From Acidobacteriota bacterium (lineage in GTDB: Bacteria > Acidobacteriota > Thermoanaerobaculia > Multivoradales > Multivoraceae): 64,000 nucleotides of DNA. The first letter of the stretch is position 1. Each line of letters starts with the position of its first letter. The stretch spans positions 62,001-126,000 of the forward strand of contig JAPPCR010000009.1 of assembly GCA_028875725.1 (NCBI GenBank). The letters are read 5' to 3'. Position numbers and translations under genes: made by a program. Of this stretch, positions 10,765 through 18,680 are shown piece after piece. The notes beneath the pieces are model-generated. The model was not told the origin of the DNA. It saw only the letters and a list, made by a program, of their open reading frames with translations, and did no database searches.

Positions 10765-13700
10765 GGTTCGAGCCTCAAGTCGTTGAGCGCTCCGAGCCGA
10801 CTCTTCTGCTTGCGGGCGACGCGCAGGTCCTCGTACGGGCCGCACACCGGGCGGTAGTCGCAGTACCGGCACTCGTCCTTGCCGGGCGCCGCGGGCAGAA
10901 AGCCCTCCTCGAGCGCGCCGTCGACGGTGGCCAGCATCCTGCGGACCGCGCCGCGGCTTCGCTCGTCGAGCGGGACGGAGACAAGGCTGTAACCGCCGCG
11001 CTGCGTGCAGTAGAAGAGCCGGCCCGAGACGACGTCCCGGCCGAGCACGGCCTCGGCCGCCAGGCTGTAGAGGACCGGCTGCAGCACTTTGCCGCCGCCG
11101 ATCACGAGAGACGTGCCCGCGTGGCGCGCGCCGCCGGTCTTGTGGTCCGTCACCCGCAGGCGACCGGCGCTGTCCGCTTCGACCAGGTCGATCGACCCTC
11201 GGAGCCGCGCAACCTCCAGGACCGGGGCGGCTTCCCGAACGCTCCGCGGGTCCCGATCGCGCGACCGCGCCAGGCCGAACCCGAGTTCGGCGTGGACCGG
11301 CGTCCACAGGCCGCCCTCGTCCGCCACCTGGCGCAGCCAACCGCGAAGGTCCCCGCGAAGGCCTTCGAACTCGGCCTGCCATACGCGCTCGATCGGCGGC
11401 GCCAGCTGGTCCCGGAAGTCGCGTTCGGCTTCCTCCAGCACAGCGTCCAGCACGCTGAACGCTTCCTCGAGCCTTGCGGATGTCACCGGCAAGAACTCCG
11501 CCTCGCGGAGGGCGCCGAACAGCCGGAACTGGATCTCGTGAAAGATGCTGCCGCGGGTCAGGGGATCCAACTGCTCCAGTTGCACGAGTTCGTCGCGCGG
11601 GTACAGGCGTAGCACCGCTCCAAGGAAGAACCGGTAGGGACAGGCGGCGAAGTTCTGCAGCGCCGTCGGCGAGTAGGAGCGGGCCCCGACGCGATGGCGG
11701 GACAGGACCTCCCGGGCCTCGTCACCCACGTCCACCAGGCCGTCGACCGGAAACCAGCCCTTGCGCCAGCGTCTGGCCCGGGCCCGTAGCGCCCGCGCAA
11801 GGTGCTCGTTCGAGGACAGCAGGAACCGCGCCCTGCCCCGGCGTTCAGCGTCCGACAGTCCACCGCCGAGCAGCGGCTGGAGCATGGCGAGGTCGAACTC
11901 CGCTTCGTCGATCGCCTCGTCCGGGTTGGCGGGCGCCGGCCAGCCGACGATCGCGGCGCCGGCGGCCGCGGCCCGCCGGCCGAGGGTGTCGAGGTCGGGC
12001 AACCGACCCTCGGCCGCCCGCAGCAGGTCGAGGGCGTACAGCGACGGCACTCGGGCCCGGCCCTGCACGAGATCGACTCGTGGGTACGAGGCAACCAGCG
12101 TATGAGCCGCCGCGCCGGCGGCCAGGCGGAGCAGGAGTTGTTCCCGGCGGGTGCGGTCGACGTCGACCGCCAGGCGGTAGCCCGCTCCGCTCAGGGCTCG
12201 CCGCCGATCATCGAGCAGCAGGGCGTCCTCGCCGGACCGCCGCGGGAAGACTCCCTCGGCCAGGCCCGGCACGAACACAAGATCGAAGGAACGTCCGGCC
12301 GCCTCCTCCGCCACGCCCACGAAGACGCGCCCATAGCGACGCTTCGGCGGTTCGCGCCACCTGAACCTGAGGCGCTCGGCGAGTACGCGCTCGACCTCGG
12401 GGAGGCCGACTTCGTCGACCTCCGAGAGCGGCCGCAGTTCCGCCAGGACTTCAAGCACGGACTGCGGGCGCCGCAGCGCCATCGTCGCCAGCTCGCCGAG
12501 GCGGTCGAGCCACACACCCCAATCGGCACTCTCCGGCAGACCGTCCAGAAACCCCACCAGGGGCAGTGCGAAGCTCTGGAGCGTGCCGAGACGCGCGATC
12601 TGACGCTCGAGGTAGCCCCTGTGGCCCTCGTTCTCCTCCTCGACTTCGCGCAGCCGCAGCCGGAACTCGGCGTCGAGTCCCTCCAGTCGCTTCCGCCAGC
12701 GCCCGGCGCCACCCACCACGGCGGCGTCCACCAGAAGCCGTTCCCACCGCGCAGGGGCCCGGAGAGCGCCGGCGGGCGCCGCGTCTTCGTCGGATTCGCC
12801 GGCATCGTCCGCGTCGACAACCGTGAACTCCGGATTCGTCGCCTCCGGTGACTTCAGCACGAGCTGCTCACCGGCTGGTTCCACCCAGGGCACCTCGTCG
12901 ACCTTCGGCGGCGCACCGTCCGCCGCCGGCTTCGGCGTCTGGCCGAGCGACAGATACTCCGCGAACCGGCTCGCCGAGAGCCGTTCACCGGCGCAGGCGA
13001 GCAGGGCCAGGAAAGCGCGGCCGGCCGGGTTGGGGCGAAGCGAGCCTCGCGTGACGTAGGCCGGAACGCTGGCCCGGCCAAGTGCATCTTCGATGAGGGG
13101 CAGGTAGGCCGTGGGCTGCCGCACGAGGATCGCGATGCGGTCGAAGGCGAGCCCGTCGGCCGCGGCACGACGGATGCGGCGCGCGATCTCCACGCACTCC
13201 TGGCCCTCTCCGGCGGCCGAGAACAGGTCGACGGACGGCGGCCCTCCACCTGGCGGTGGCGGCTCCGCCGGAGGCGTCCCCTCCACGTCCACGCCCGTCT
13301 CGAACACGAAACATTGTACGCGGCCAAGCACTGTCCCCGCCTCGCCGTCCGTATCCTGGTCGACCTTCGCTACGGCCTCGGCGCCCAGCGCCGAGGTCAG
13401 CCACTCAAGCGACTCGCCGTCACCCGCGGCGACGGTCGCCACGACCTCCCGGCTACGCCCGGCAAGTGCCCTCAACAGGTCGGCCTGGGCGCGGCTGCGC
13501 ACCGAGAGGTCCAGCCAGATCGAGCGCGGCGGCACGATCGCCCGCCCCTCCCCGAGCGCCGCCGCGGCCAGCTTGAGGACGGCGGACCGGTCGGCAAGCC
13601 CGAATCGCTTCATCTCGTCGGCAAAGCGCTCGAGCAGGCGGCCCAGGTCCCGCGTGCCGTCATCCCCGGCCAGGGTCGACGGCGAAACGCCGGCCGACCG

Positions 13701-14099
13701 CAGTTCGTCGAGCGTCGCCGCCAGCGAACGGGCGAAGCCCGGCATGCCGGCGACCGGCGACAGGCGCTCCAGTTTCCCCTCGGCGGCAGCCAACCGCGCC
13801 GCGCGGGCCGCTATGGCCTCGGTTCCGAGCGGTGTGATGGGGCGAAGATCGCGGGCGGCCAGGTCGAGCGCGGCGGCCTGGAGCGCCCACTGGTGGAACG
13901 ACATCGCGTGAACGCCCAGGAGACCGTCGCCGGTGCCTGTCAAGCCTCGCAACAGGTCGTCCGCGGCGCCGCGGGACGGTGCCAGGAGCAGAACCTCGTC
14001 GCCGGTTTCCAGACACTCGCGGAGTCTCTTTCCCGCCTCCGCCAAGCGAGCCCGGGCGGAGCTCGAAGCCAGGATCGACGCCGGTGGCAGATCCGTCAC
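10761..14099 (-). CDS. AddB-like PD-(D/E)XK nuclease with Fe-S cysteines
   Basis: 1112-residue partner of the AddA-like helicase. The N-terminal half is a degenerate helicase-like domain; I see no normal Walker A there. The C-terminal nuclease has FAACPYRFFL (first cysteine, about residue 816), RGSIDLVE, VTDHKTGGAR, QPVLYS, and a C-x2-C-x5-C cluster near 1075. One plus three cysteines is the pattern that binds the 4Fe-4S staple in AddB/Cas4-type nucleases. Start is GTG 14099, overlapping the PQQ-protein stop as GTGA. Length and order (AddB before AddA) match AddAB operons. Confidence 0.87.
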   Translation of the reverse strand: MTDLPPASILASSSARARLAEAGKRLRECLETGDEVLLLAPSRGAADDLLRGLTGTGDGLLGVHAMSFHQWALQAAALDLAARDLRPITPLGTEAIAARAARLAAAEGKLERLSPVAGMPGFARSLAATLDELRSAGVSPSTLAGDDGTRDLGRLLERFADEMKRFGLADRSAVLKLAAAALGEGRAIVPPRSIWLDLSVRSRAQADLLRALAGRSREVVATVAAGDGESLEWLTSALGAEAVAKVDQDTDGEAGTVLGRVQCFVFETGVDVEGTPPAEPPPPGGGPPSVDLFSAAGEGQECVEIARRIRRAAADGLAFDRIAILVRQPTAYLPLIEDALGRASVPAYVTRGSLRPNPAGRAFLALLACAGERLSASRFAEYLSLGQTPKPAADGAPPKVDEVPWVEPAGEQLVLKSPEATNPEFTVVDADDAGESDEDAAPAGALRAPARWERLLVDAAVVGGAGRWRKRLEGLDAEFRLRLREVEEENEGHRGYLERQIARLGTLQSFALPLVGFLDGLPESADWGVWLDRLGELATMALRRPQSVLEVLAELRPLSEVDEVGLPEVERVLAERLRFRWREPPKRRYGRVFVGVAEEAAGRSFDLVFVPGLAEGVFPRRSGEDALLLDDRRRALSGAGYRLAVDVDRTRREQLLLRLAAGAAAHTLVASYPRVDLVQGRARVPSLYALDLLRAAEGRLPDLDTLGRRAAAAGAAIVGWPAPANPDEAIDEAEFDLAMLQPLLGGGLSDAERRGRARFLLSSNEHLARALRARARRWRKGWFPVDGLVDVGDEAREVLSRHRVGARSYSPTALQNFAACPYRFFLGAVLRLYPRDELVQLEQLDPLTRGSIFHEIQFRLFGALREAEFLPVTSARLEEAFSVLDAVLEEAERDFRDQLAPPIERVWQAEFEGLRGDLRGWLRQVADEGGLWTPVHAELGFGLARSRDRDPRSVREAAPVLEVARLRGSIDLVEADSAGRLRVTDHKTGGARHAGTSLVIGGGKVLQPVLYSLAAEAVLGRDVVSGRLFYCTQRGGYSLVSVPLDERSRGAVRRMLATVDGALEEGFLPAAPGKDECRYCDYRPVCGPYEDLRVARKQKSRLGALNDLRLEP

Positions 14100-15520
14100 G
14101 GGGCTGGCGGCGGGATGAGTTCCAGCGCGGCCAGCCGGCTTCGGCCACGCACGTAGAGCACGCCGTGGGACAGCACCGGCGCCGCCCAGGCCGGGTAGCG
14201 CAGCAGATCGACGGTGCGGCCGTCCACGTCGGCACGCAGGCGAATGTGCGCGACCTGCTGGTAAATGTCCGGTGTCGCGCGGACGAGCAGCAGGTCGCCG
14301 ACCTCGCTGTGGACGACGAAGTGGCCATCGACGTAGAGCAACTGGGTGCGGGCCAGGCGCGGCTGGCTCCAGTGGACCTCGCCGGTCGCCCAGTCGACGG
14401 CCCGCAGCTCCGCGTTCGGCGACTTCTCACCGCTCGAGACGTAGACGACCCCCTCGTGGTGAACGGGCGTGTTCCAGTGGGCGGCGATCGCCTGGTTGCG
14501 CGGGCCGTCCTGCCAGATCGACCGGAAGGCGTCCGAGTCGCCCTCGGAGGCGGTGTTGTACTCCAGCAGGACCGCGCCCTTCTCGTAGGACTCCGTGAGG
14601 AGCACCTGGTTGCCGACGACGACCGGGTTTGCCGCGTTCACGCTGGTCAAGCGGCGGGCCCGCCAGTCGAAGCGGTCCACCTCCCGGCCCGCCTTCGGAT
14701 CGAAGACGATCAGACCGGAGCGCGCAAAGTGGAAACCGAGGCGCCTGCCGTCGAAGTCGATCACCACGGGGCTCGCGTAGCTGGCCAGGTCGTCGCCAAC
14801 GCGGTAGCGCTCCTCGCCCGTTCGCTTGTCGAAGGCGACCAGGGCCGTGCCGTTCGGCTCGACCGCACCGCTGTGGATGTTCGGGGCGCCGGCCGGACTG
14901 CCGCCTACCGCCACGATCAGCAGATCGTCCTCGATCCAGGGCGAACTCGCGACGCCGAAGAAGTTCTGCTGCACGCCGTACTCCGCGTGCGTGTCGCGCT
15001 CCCACAGCACGGCCCCGTCGACGATCCGGTTGCAGCGCAGGAAGCCGTCAGCCCCCACCGAGTAGACCCGCGGTCCGTCGATGAGCGGCGCCGTGCGCGG
15101 CCCGCCGTCGTAACCGTAGTAGTCCTCGTAGTCCGTTGGGTACTCCGAGCGCCAGAGTTCCTCGCCGTTGTCCGCTCGAACGGCAACCAGACGCGCCCGG
15201 TCGCCGAAACGGGTGAAGTAGAAGAGCCGGCCGCGGGCGACCGACGGCGCCGCGTAGCCCTCGCCCAACTCCAGGTGCCAAAGCAACGGCGGCGGCTCGC
15301 CAATCCAGTCCGTTCGGATGCCGATCTCGAGCGACTTCGAATCGCGGTTCGGACCGAGGAAGCCAGGCCAGTCGATGCCGTCCGTGCGCGTGCGGAGGTC
15401 CGGCGGCAGCGTCTCGCCTTCGGCCGCCACCGCCAGATCGACAGGCTCGGTCGCCAGGGACGCCGCCAGCAAGAGTCCCGCCGCGCGGAGCACGGCCGGG
15501 GGACGGCGGCGCGGCTTCAC
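14096..15520 (-). CDS. Secreted PQQ-type beta-propeller protein
   Basis: 474 residues with an arginine-rich N-terminus, a hydrophobic core (AAGLLLAASLA) and an AVAAE cleavage-like site: a Sec signal, so a periplasmic or secreted protein. The body is a series of blade-like repeats of the PQQ/quinoprotein type, with LVAVRADNGEELWRSEYP, LVAFDKRTGEERYRVGD and LRAVDWATGEVHWSQ as recurrent 'D-x-x-TGE-x-x-W' turns. No cytochrome motif or calcium/PQQ catalytic aspartates are evident, so it may be a structural propeller rather than a dehydrogenase. Start GTG 15520; 2 bases after the cupin gene stop. Why it is coupled to the addBA genes is unclear. Confidence 0.8.
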   Translation of the reverse strand: MKPRRRPPAVLRAAGLLLAASLATEPVDLAVAAEGETLPPDLRTRTDGIDWPGFLGPNRDSKSLEIGIRTDWIGEPPPLLWHLELGEGYAAPSVARGRLFYFTRFGDRARLVAVRADNGEELWRSEYPTDYEDYYGYDGGPRTAPLIDGPRVYSVGADGFLRCNRIVDGAVLWERDTHAEYGVQQNFFGVASSPWIEDDLLIVAVGGSPAGAPNIHSGAVEPNGTALVAFDKRTGEERYRVGDDLASYASPVVIDFDGRRLGFHFARSGLIVFDPKAGREVDRFDWRARRLTSVNAANPVVVGNQVLLTESYEKGAVLLEYNTASEGDSDAFRSIWQDGPRNQAIAAHWNTPVHHEGVVYVSSGEKSPNAELRAVDWATGEVHWSQPRLARTQLLYVDGHFVVHSEVGDLLLVRATPDIYQQVAHIRLRADVDGRTVDLLRYPAWAAPVLSHGVLYVRGRSRLAALELIPPPAP

Positions 15521-15522
15521 TC

Positions 15523-15906
15523 TCAGCCGACCAGGTCGATCCGGTCCGGCCGGTTCGGCACCAGGCAGAGGAACTCGAACGGCGCCTCGATCACTTCGTA
15601 GGAATGCGGCAGGCCCGCGGGAATGAGCAGCACGTCGTCGGCGCCGACCTCGACCGTCTCGTCGCCCAGCACGAGCCGGGCGCGGCCCCGAAGCACGTAC
15701 TGCTCGTGCTCCACCTGGTTCGTGTGCAGCGGCATCCCGCCGCCGTCCTCCATGCGGAACCGCCGCATCGCGAAGTGCGGCGTGTCGTCGGCGGCACCCA
15801 GCAGGACCTGCGTGGTCGTTGCCGTACCCAGCTCGACCTGGTTCGCCGGCGCGTCGTCGGCGCGCCGGACGACGGCGGGACGTCGGTACGAAGGCGTCTG
15901 GCTCAT
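15523..15906 (-). CDS. Cupin-domain protein
   Basis: 127-residue single-domain cupin. Cupin motif 1 appears as MPLHTNQVEHEQYVLRGRARL (histidines and glutamate as metal ligands) and motif 2 as DDVLLIPAGLPHSYE. The N-terminal arm VVRRADDAPANQVELG resembles small cupins used as sensors or isomerases. I start at ATG 15906; the frame stays open to 16176 but that runs through the toxin-antitoxin promoter. First gene of the minus-strand run cupin-PQQ protein-addBA. Substrate unknown. Confidence 0.82.
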   Translation of the reverse strand: MSQTPSYRRPAVVRRADDAPANQVELGTATTTQVLLGAADDTPHFAMRRFRMEDGGGMPLHTNQVEHEQYVLRGRARLVLGDETVEVGADDVLLIPAGLPHSYEVIEAPFEFLCLVPNRPDRIDLVG

Positions 15907-15971
15907 GGACCTGACTCTACCGCCGCCGCCCGCTCGTCCGCGGGCGCCGCGGCGCCCGCGGACATCCGAAC

Positions 15972-16000
15972 TTGGCTGCACGCACGGAACGGTGTATCTT
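15972..16000 (+). promoter_or_regulatory. Candidate sigma-70 promoter of the first VapBC module
   Basis: TTGGCT (15972-15977) and TATCTT (15995-16000) are separated by 17 bases, 36 bases before the antitoxin ATG. The antitoxin gene also has a strong GGAGGA ribosome site. AbrB/VapB antitoxins usually repress their own promoter, so an operator would be expected here; I see no convincing palindrome. Confidence 0.42.
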
Positions 16001-16036
16001 ACTTTCGCCTTACCCGCATGGAGGAGGAATCCACCG

Positions 16037-16312
16037 ATGCTCACGCCCGAACCACTGACCACGAAACTGTCGACCAAGGGGCAGGTGATCCTGCCCAAGG
16101 CGATTCGCCGGGAGCTGCGCTGGGCAGCCGGAACGCGCCTCGTCGTGGAGAACACGCCCGACGGTGTCCTGCTCAAGCCCGAGCCCGTGCTTCCCGAGAC
16201 CCGGCCCGAGGACGTGTTCGGCAGCGTGGCCTACGACGGCCCACCGAAGTCCCCCCAGGAGATGCGGGAAGGCGTCCTGGCCGAGGCCAGGCGACGGCAT
16301 GCGGGCGATTGA
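16037..16312 (+). CDS. AbrB/SpoVT-family antitoxin (VapB type)
   Basis: 91 residues. The N-terminal swapped-hairpin AbrB domain reads KLSTKGQVILPKAIRRELRW-AAGTRLVVE; the C-terminal half (FGSVAYDGPPKSPQEMREGV) is the toxin-wrapping tail common to VapB. Ribosome site GGAGGA lies just upstream of ATG 16037. The gene overlaps the PIN toxin by 14 bases. It should bind DNA at its own promoter and neutralise the toxin. Confidence 0.88.
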   Translation: MLTPEPLTTKLSTKGQVILPKAIRRELRWAAGTRLVVENTPDGVLLKPEPVLPETRPEDVFGSVAYDGPPKSPQEMREGVLAEARRRHAGD

Positions 16313-16685
16313 CACCAACGTCGTCGTTCGCTACCTGACCGGCGACGATCCGGAACAAGCCGACAGGGCGAGAAACGTAGTCGAGACGGGGAACGTCTTC
16401 GTGAGCACGACCGTCCTCCTTGAGTGCGAGTGGGTCCTGCGCAGCGTTTACGGCCTTGCCGCCGAGGATGCCGCCTCGGCCTTGCGGGCCTTCTCGGGAC
16501 TGCCGGGTGTCACGGTGGAGAGCCCGAACCTGCTAGTCGAGGCGCTCGACCGGGCGGCGAAGGGCATGGACTTCGCGGATGCCCTGCATCTTGGCGTCGC
16601 CGCTCACTGCGAGACGATGCTCACATTCGATCGCGACTTCATTCGCACGGCACGGGACGAGTCACCAGAGGTCGCAGAGCCCTGA
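16299..16685 (+). CDS. PIN-domain ribonuclease toxin (VapC type)
   Basis: 128 residues, starting MRAIDTNVVVRYLTGDD. All acidic active-site positions of PIN RNases are present: D5 (IDTNVVV), the glutamate in LLECEWVL, the aspartates of FADALHLG, and D in LTFDRDF. Such toxins cleave tRNA or rRNA in a magnesium-dependent manner. Start ATG 16299 overlaps the antitoxin. The two genes form a complete type II toxin-antitoxin module. Confidence 0.9.
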   Translation: MRAIDTNVVVRYLTGDDPEQADRARNVVETGNVFVSTTVLLECEWVLRSVYGLAAEDAASALRAFSGLPGVTVESPNLLVEALDRAAKGMDFADALHLGVAAHCETMLTFDRDFIRTARDESPEVAEP

Positions 16686-16688
16686 TCC

Positions 16689-16826
16689 TCACCGTCCGCG
16701 GTAACGGCGACGCTCGGGTCCGTCCGGCGTCTTCGAGAACATCTTGAGCAGCAGGCCGGCCCCCAGGGCGATGTCGTAGATCACACCGAGGACCAGGACG
16801 GCAACGAGGAAGGCGACCAGCAGCAC
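16689..16826 (-). CDS. Possible small membrane peptide (45 residues)
   Basis: A short frame starting at GTG 16826 encodes about 23 hydrophobic residues (LLVAFLVAVLVLGVIYDIAL and on to LLLK) then a basic tail, FSKTPDGPERRRYRGR, typical of a single-pass membrane protein with positive-inside tail. It is in the same frame as the upstream NTF2-like gene, only 12 bases after that gene's stop, with no clear ribosome site. It could be translated by reinitiation, or be a readthrough tail, or be chance. Convergent with the PIN toxin. Confidence 0.35.
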   Translation of the reverse strand: MLLVAFLVAVLVLGVIYDIALGAGLLLKMFSKTPDGPERRRYRGR

Positions 16827-16838
16827 GGCGAAGTGGCG

Positions 16839-17696
16839 TCAAGGTGAAGGAGCGATACTCGAGCCCGCCCTGATGCCCCAGTGGCCGTCCTTCTCGGTCA
16901 CCAGATAGATCGTGTCGAAGCTATGGATGAGGGTGCCGCCGGCACCGTAGCGGGTGATCCTGACCGCAACGTTGACGCCCCTGGCGCCCACCTGGATCGC
17001 CTCCATGGAGTCGGCCTCGGAGTGCTCCCAACCGAGACGTTCGGCGAACCCGTCGAAGTCGAACCCGTCCCTGTACTCCGCGGCGGATCTCCAGGTCCTC
17101 ACTCCTCCTCTTCCCACCCGAACGTGGGGGAACCGCATGGTGTCCGTCATCGCCTCCTCGTCACGGGCGTTGAAGGCTGCGAGGTAGCTCTCGACCGCGG
17201 CAACGGCGGCTGCCGCATTCGCTCGGCGATCCGACTCGGACAGGTCGTCCAGGCCCGCCGCGAGCCTCGCCTGGATTCCGGTCGAGCCGTCCATCTCCGT
17301 CACGACGTAGGTGATCTGGTTGCTCCAGATAGCCGAGCCGTCGGCGCGCAGCCGCGTGTATCGCCCGGCGACATGGGCCTGCCCTTCTCCGGCCTGGACG
17401 ACGGTTGCGGAATCGAGCCGGGTTCGATCCCAGCCCGTCGCCAGCACCTGGTCGAAGTCGATGGCCGCAGCGTACGTCGCGGCGTCGGCAAAGACGCGGC
17501 CCTCGAAGTCCGCGGTCGGCCGCACGTGCGGATACTGGAGAGTCGCTGCGAAAGCGGCCGGCTCGCGCGTGTTCCAGGCTTCGATGAAGCGGCGGACGGC
17601 TTGGGTGGCCTGCTCCCCGGCCAACGCTGCCACGGGGCCGGTGGAGACAAGGGTGAGAACCAGCAGTCCGAACAGGTAGTGACCGACCGCACGCAC
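16839..17696 (-). CDS. Secreted protein with two NTF2/SnoaL-like domains
   Basis: 285 residues with a Sec signal (hydrophobic GLLVLTLVSTGPVAALAG). Two tandem NTF2-like domains are recognisable from repeated elements: VRRFIEAWNTREPAAFAATL-YPHVRP in the first and VESYLAAFNARDEEAMTDTM-FPHVRV in the second, each followed by a YT/TRL-type beta strand and an ITYVVTE/IYLVTE strand. This is an internal duplication. Cone-shaped NTF2 folds bind small ligands, but nothing identifies the ligand. Start GTG 17696; convergent side faces the VapC gene. Confidence 0.75.
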   Translation of the reverse strand: MRAVGHYLFGLLVLTLVSTGPVAALAGEQATQAVRRFIEAWNTREPAAFAATLQYPHVRPTADFEGRVFADAATYAAAIDFDQVLATGWDRTRLDSATVVQAGEGQAHVAGRYTRLRADGSAIWSNQITYVVTEMDGSTGIQARLAAGLDDLSESDRRANAAAAVAAVESYLAAFNARDEEAMTDTMRFPHVRVGRGGVRTWRSAAEYRDGFDFDGFAERLGWEHSEADSMEAIQVGARGVNVAVRITRYGAGGTLIHSFDTIYLVTEKDGHWGIRAGSSIAPSP

Positions 17697-17787
17697 AATA
17701 AGGCCAATCTATACCGCCAGACCGAACCGATTCGCCGGTTGCCCTTCGGCAGCCTGGCCCACGACGGCTGCCTGTTCCCGCTCCTGG

Positions 17788-18399
17788 CTAGCAGACCTTG
17801 ACGTAGTAGTGGAGCTGACGGCCACGGAGATTCATTCCCCGCAGGTCGGGCAGGCGAACGTCATTCTGACCGCGGGCAACGAGTTGCGCATAGTCGGTCC
17901 GGCGCGGCGCAAAGTCGCCGTTGGCGAGACGCCAGATCTTGTCTCGGCCGCCGCTCAGGAAGACATCCGGTGGCATTTCCGAAGGGAGAATCGTCCCGGC
18001 AGGCAGCAGGTGAACAGAGTTCCGCTGGTCCCGTCCGCACAGTGCCTCCGGCCGGCTCTGCACCGCATCGATCGAGGCACTCCCGTTGCTAGCCCGAATC
18101 TGCCGCTGGGCTTGCTGGAGCGCCTCGACGTCAGCCCGCACCCCCTTCAATGCCGCCTCGATCTCCTCTTCGATTCGGCCCTCGAGCTCGCGTTGGACCG
18201 AAGCAGTCACCTCAGCCTTCATGTCCTTGAGGGACTCCGGACTGAGGAGCCTCTTCAGGACCCCGACCTCACCCCTGAGAACACTGACCTCGCTGGCCAC
18301 GTGCCAAACTGCAGCCACAATCCCGATTGCCACCGGTGCGAGGCCTATCAGATTCCGTAGCTTTCGTCGGCCTCTCTCACGTTTCTTGCGGATCCCCAC
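17788..18399 (-). CDS. Membrane-anchored coiled-coil protein with phage-collar-like C-terminus
   Basis: 203 residues from GTG 18399, which follows GGAGG by 4 bases. A very basic N-terminus (RKKRERGRRKLR) precedes one membrane helix (LIGLAPVAIGIVAAVW). Then comes a long helical region with alternating charge (LEGRIEEEIEAALKGVRADV), likely coiled coil. The last 60 residues read WRLANGDFAPRRTDYAQL and LPDLRGMNLRG, ending YYVKVC. 'LPDLRG-x-x-xRG ... YYIKV' is the hallmark of tail-collar/fibre tip domains, here strongly shortened. The frame is open to 18588. Role unknown; a surface or periplasmic trimer is one possibility. Confidence 0.6.
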   Translation of the reverse strand: MGIRKKRERGRRKLRNLIGLAPVAIGIVAAVWHVASEVSVLRGEVGVLKRLLSPESLKDMKAEVTASVQRELEGRIEEEIEAALKGVRADVEALQQAQRQIRASNGSASIDAVQSRPEALCGRDQRNSVHLLPAGTILPSEMPPDVFLSGGRDKIWRLANGDFAPRRTDYAQLVARGQNDVRLPDLRGMNLRGRQLHYYVKVC

Positions 18400-18680
18400 G
18401 ACACCTCCATTTCGAACGAGGCTTTCAACTGGATTCTCGGATCTGCCCGCATGGCTCTCCTCCTCGTTCGGCCACGGCCGATGTTGTGGATTGGTCTTCT
18501 TCGCAAGACAAACGCTAGCAGCCGGAGCTCGTGACGTGAAGGACCGTACTTGCCCTGTTCCGGACAAATCCTGCCCCGTACCGGCCACTTGGTTTCCTTC
18601 GCTTCCGCCTCAGGGAACCCCGCTCCCCGGGAACACAGGCTCAATCGCAGCGGCAGCGGAAGTCGAGGCAACCGCGGCCG
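18400..18680. other. Intergenic region upstream of the collar-like gene
   Basis: 281 bases between the AraC-fusion gene stop and the chosen start of the collar-like gene. It holds the 18-base direct repeat described separately. The collar-like gene frame stays open through most of it, but the predicted peptide is cysteine/proline-rich and unlike the rest of the protein. I see no other gene. Confidence 0.5.
18549..18587. promoter_or_regulatory. Candidate AraC-type direct-repeat operator
   Basis: Two 18-base direct repeats, 18549-18566 and 18570-18587, match at 14 of 18 positions (core TGCCC-GT-CCGG) and start exactly 21 bases apart, i.e. two helical turns. AraC-family activators typically bind direct half-sites with this spacing. 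It lies about 150 bases upstream of the collar-like gene and next to the 3' end of an AraC-domain gene. If the collar-like gene starts at 18588 instead, the repeat would be coding. Confidence 0.4.
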
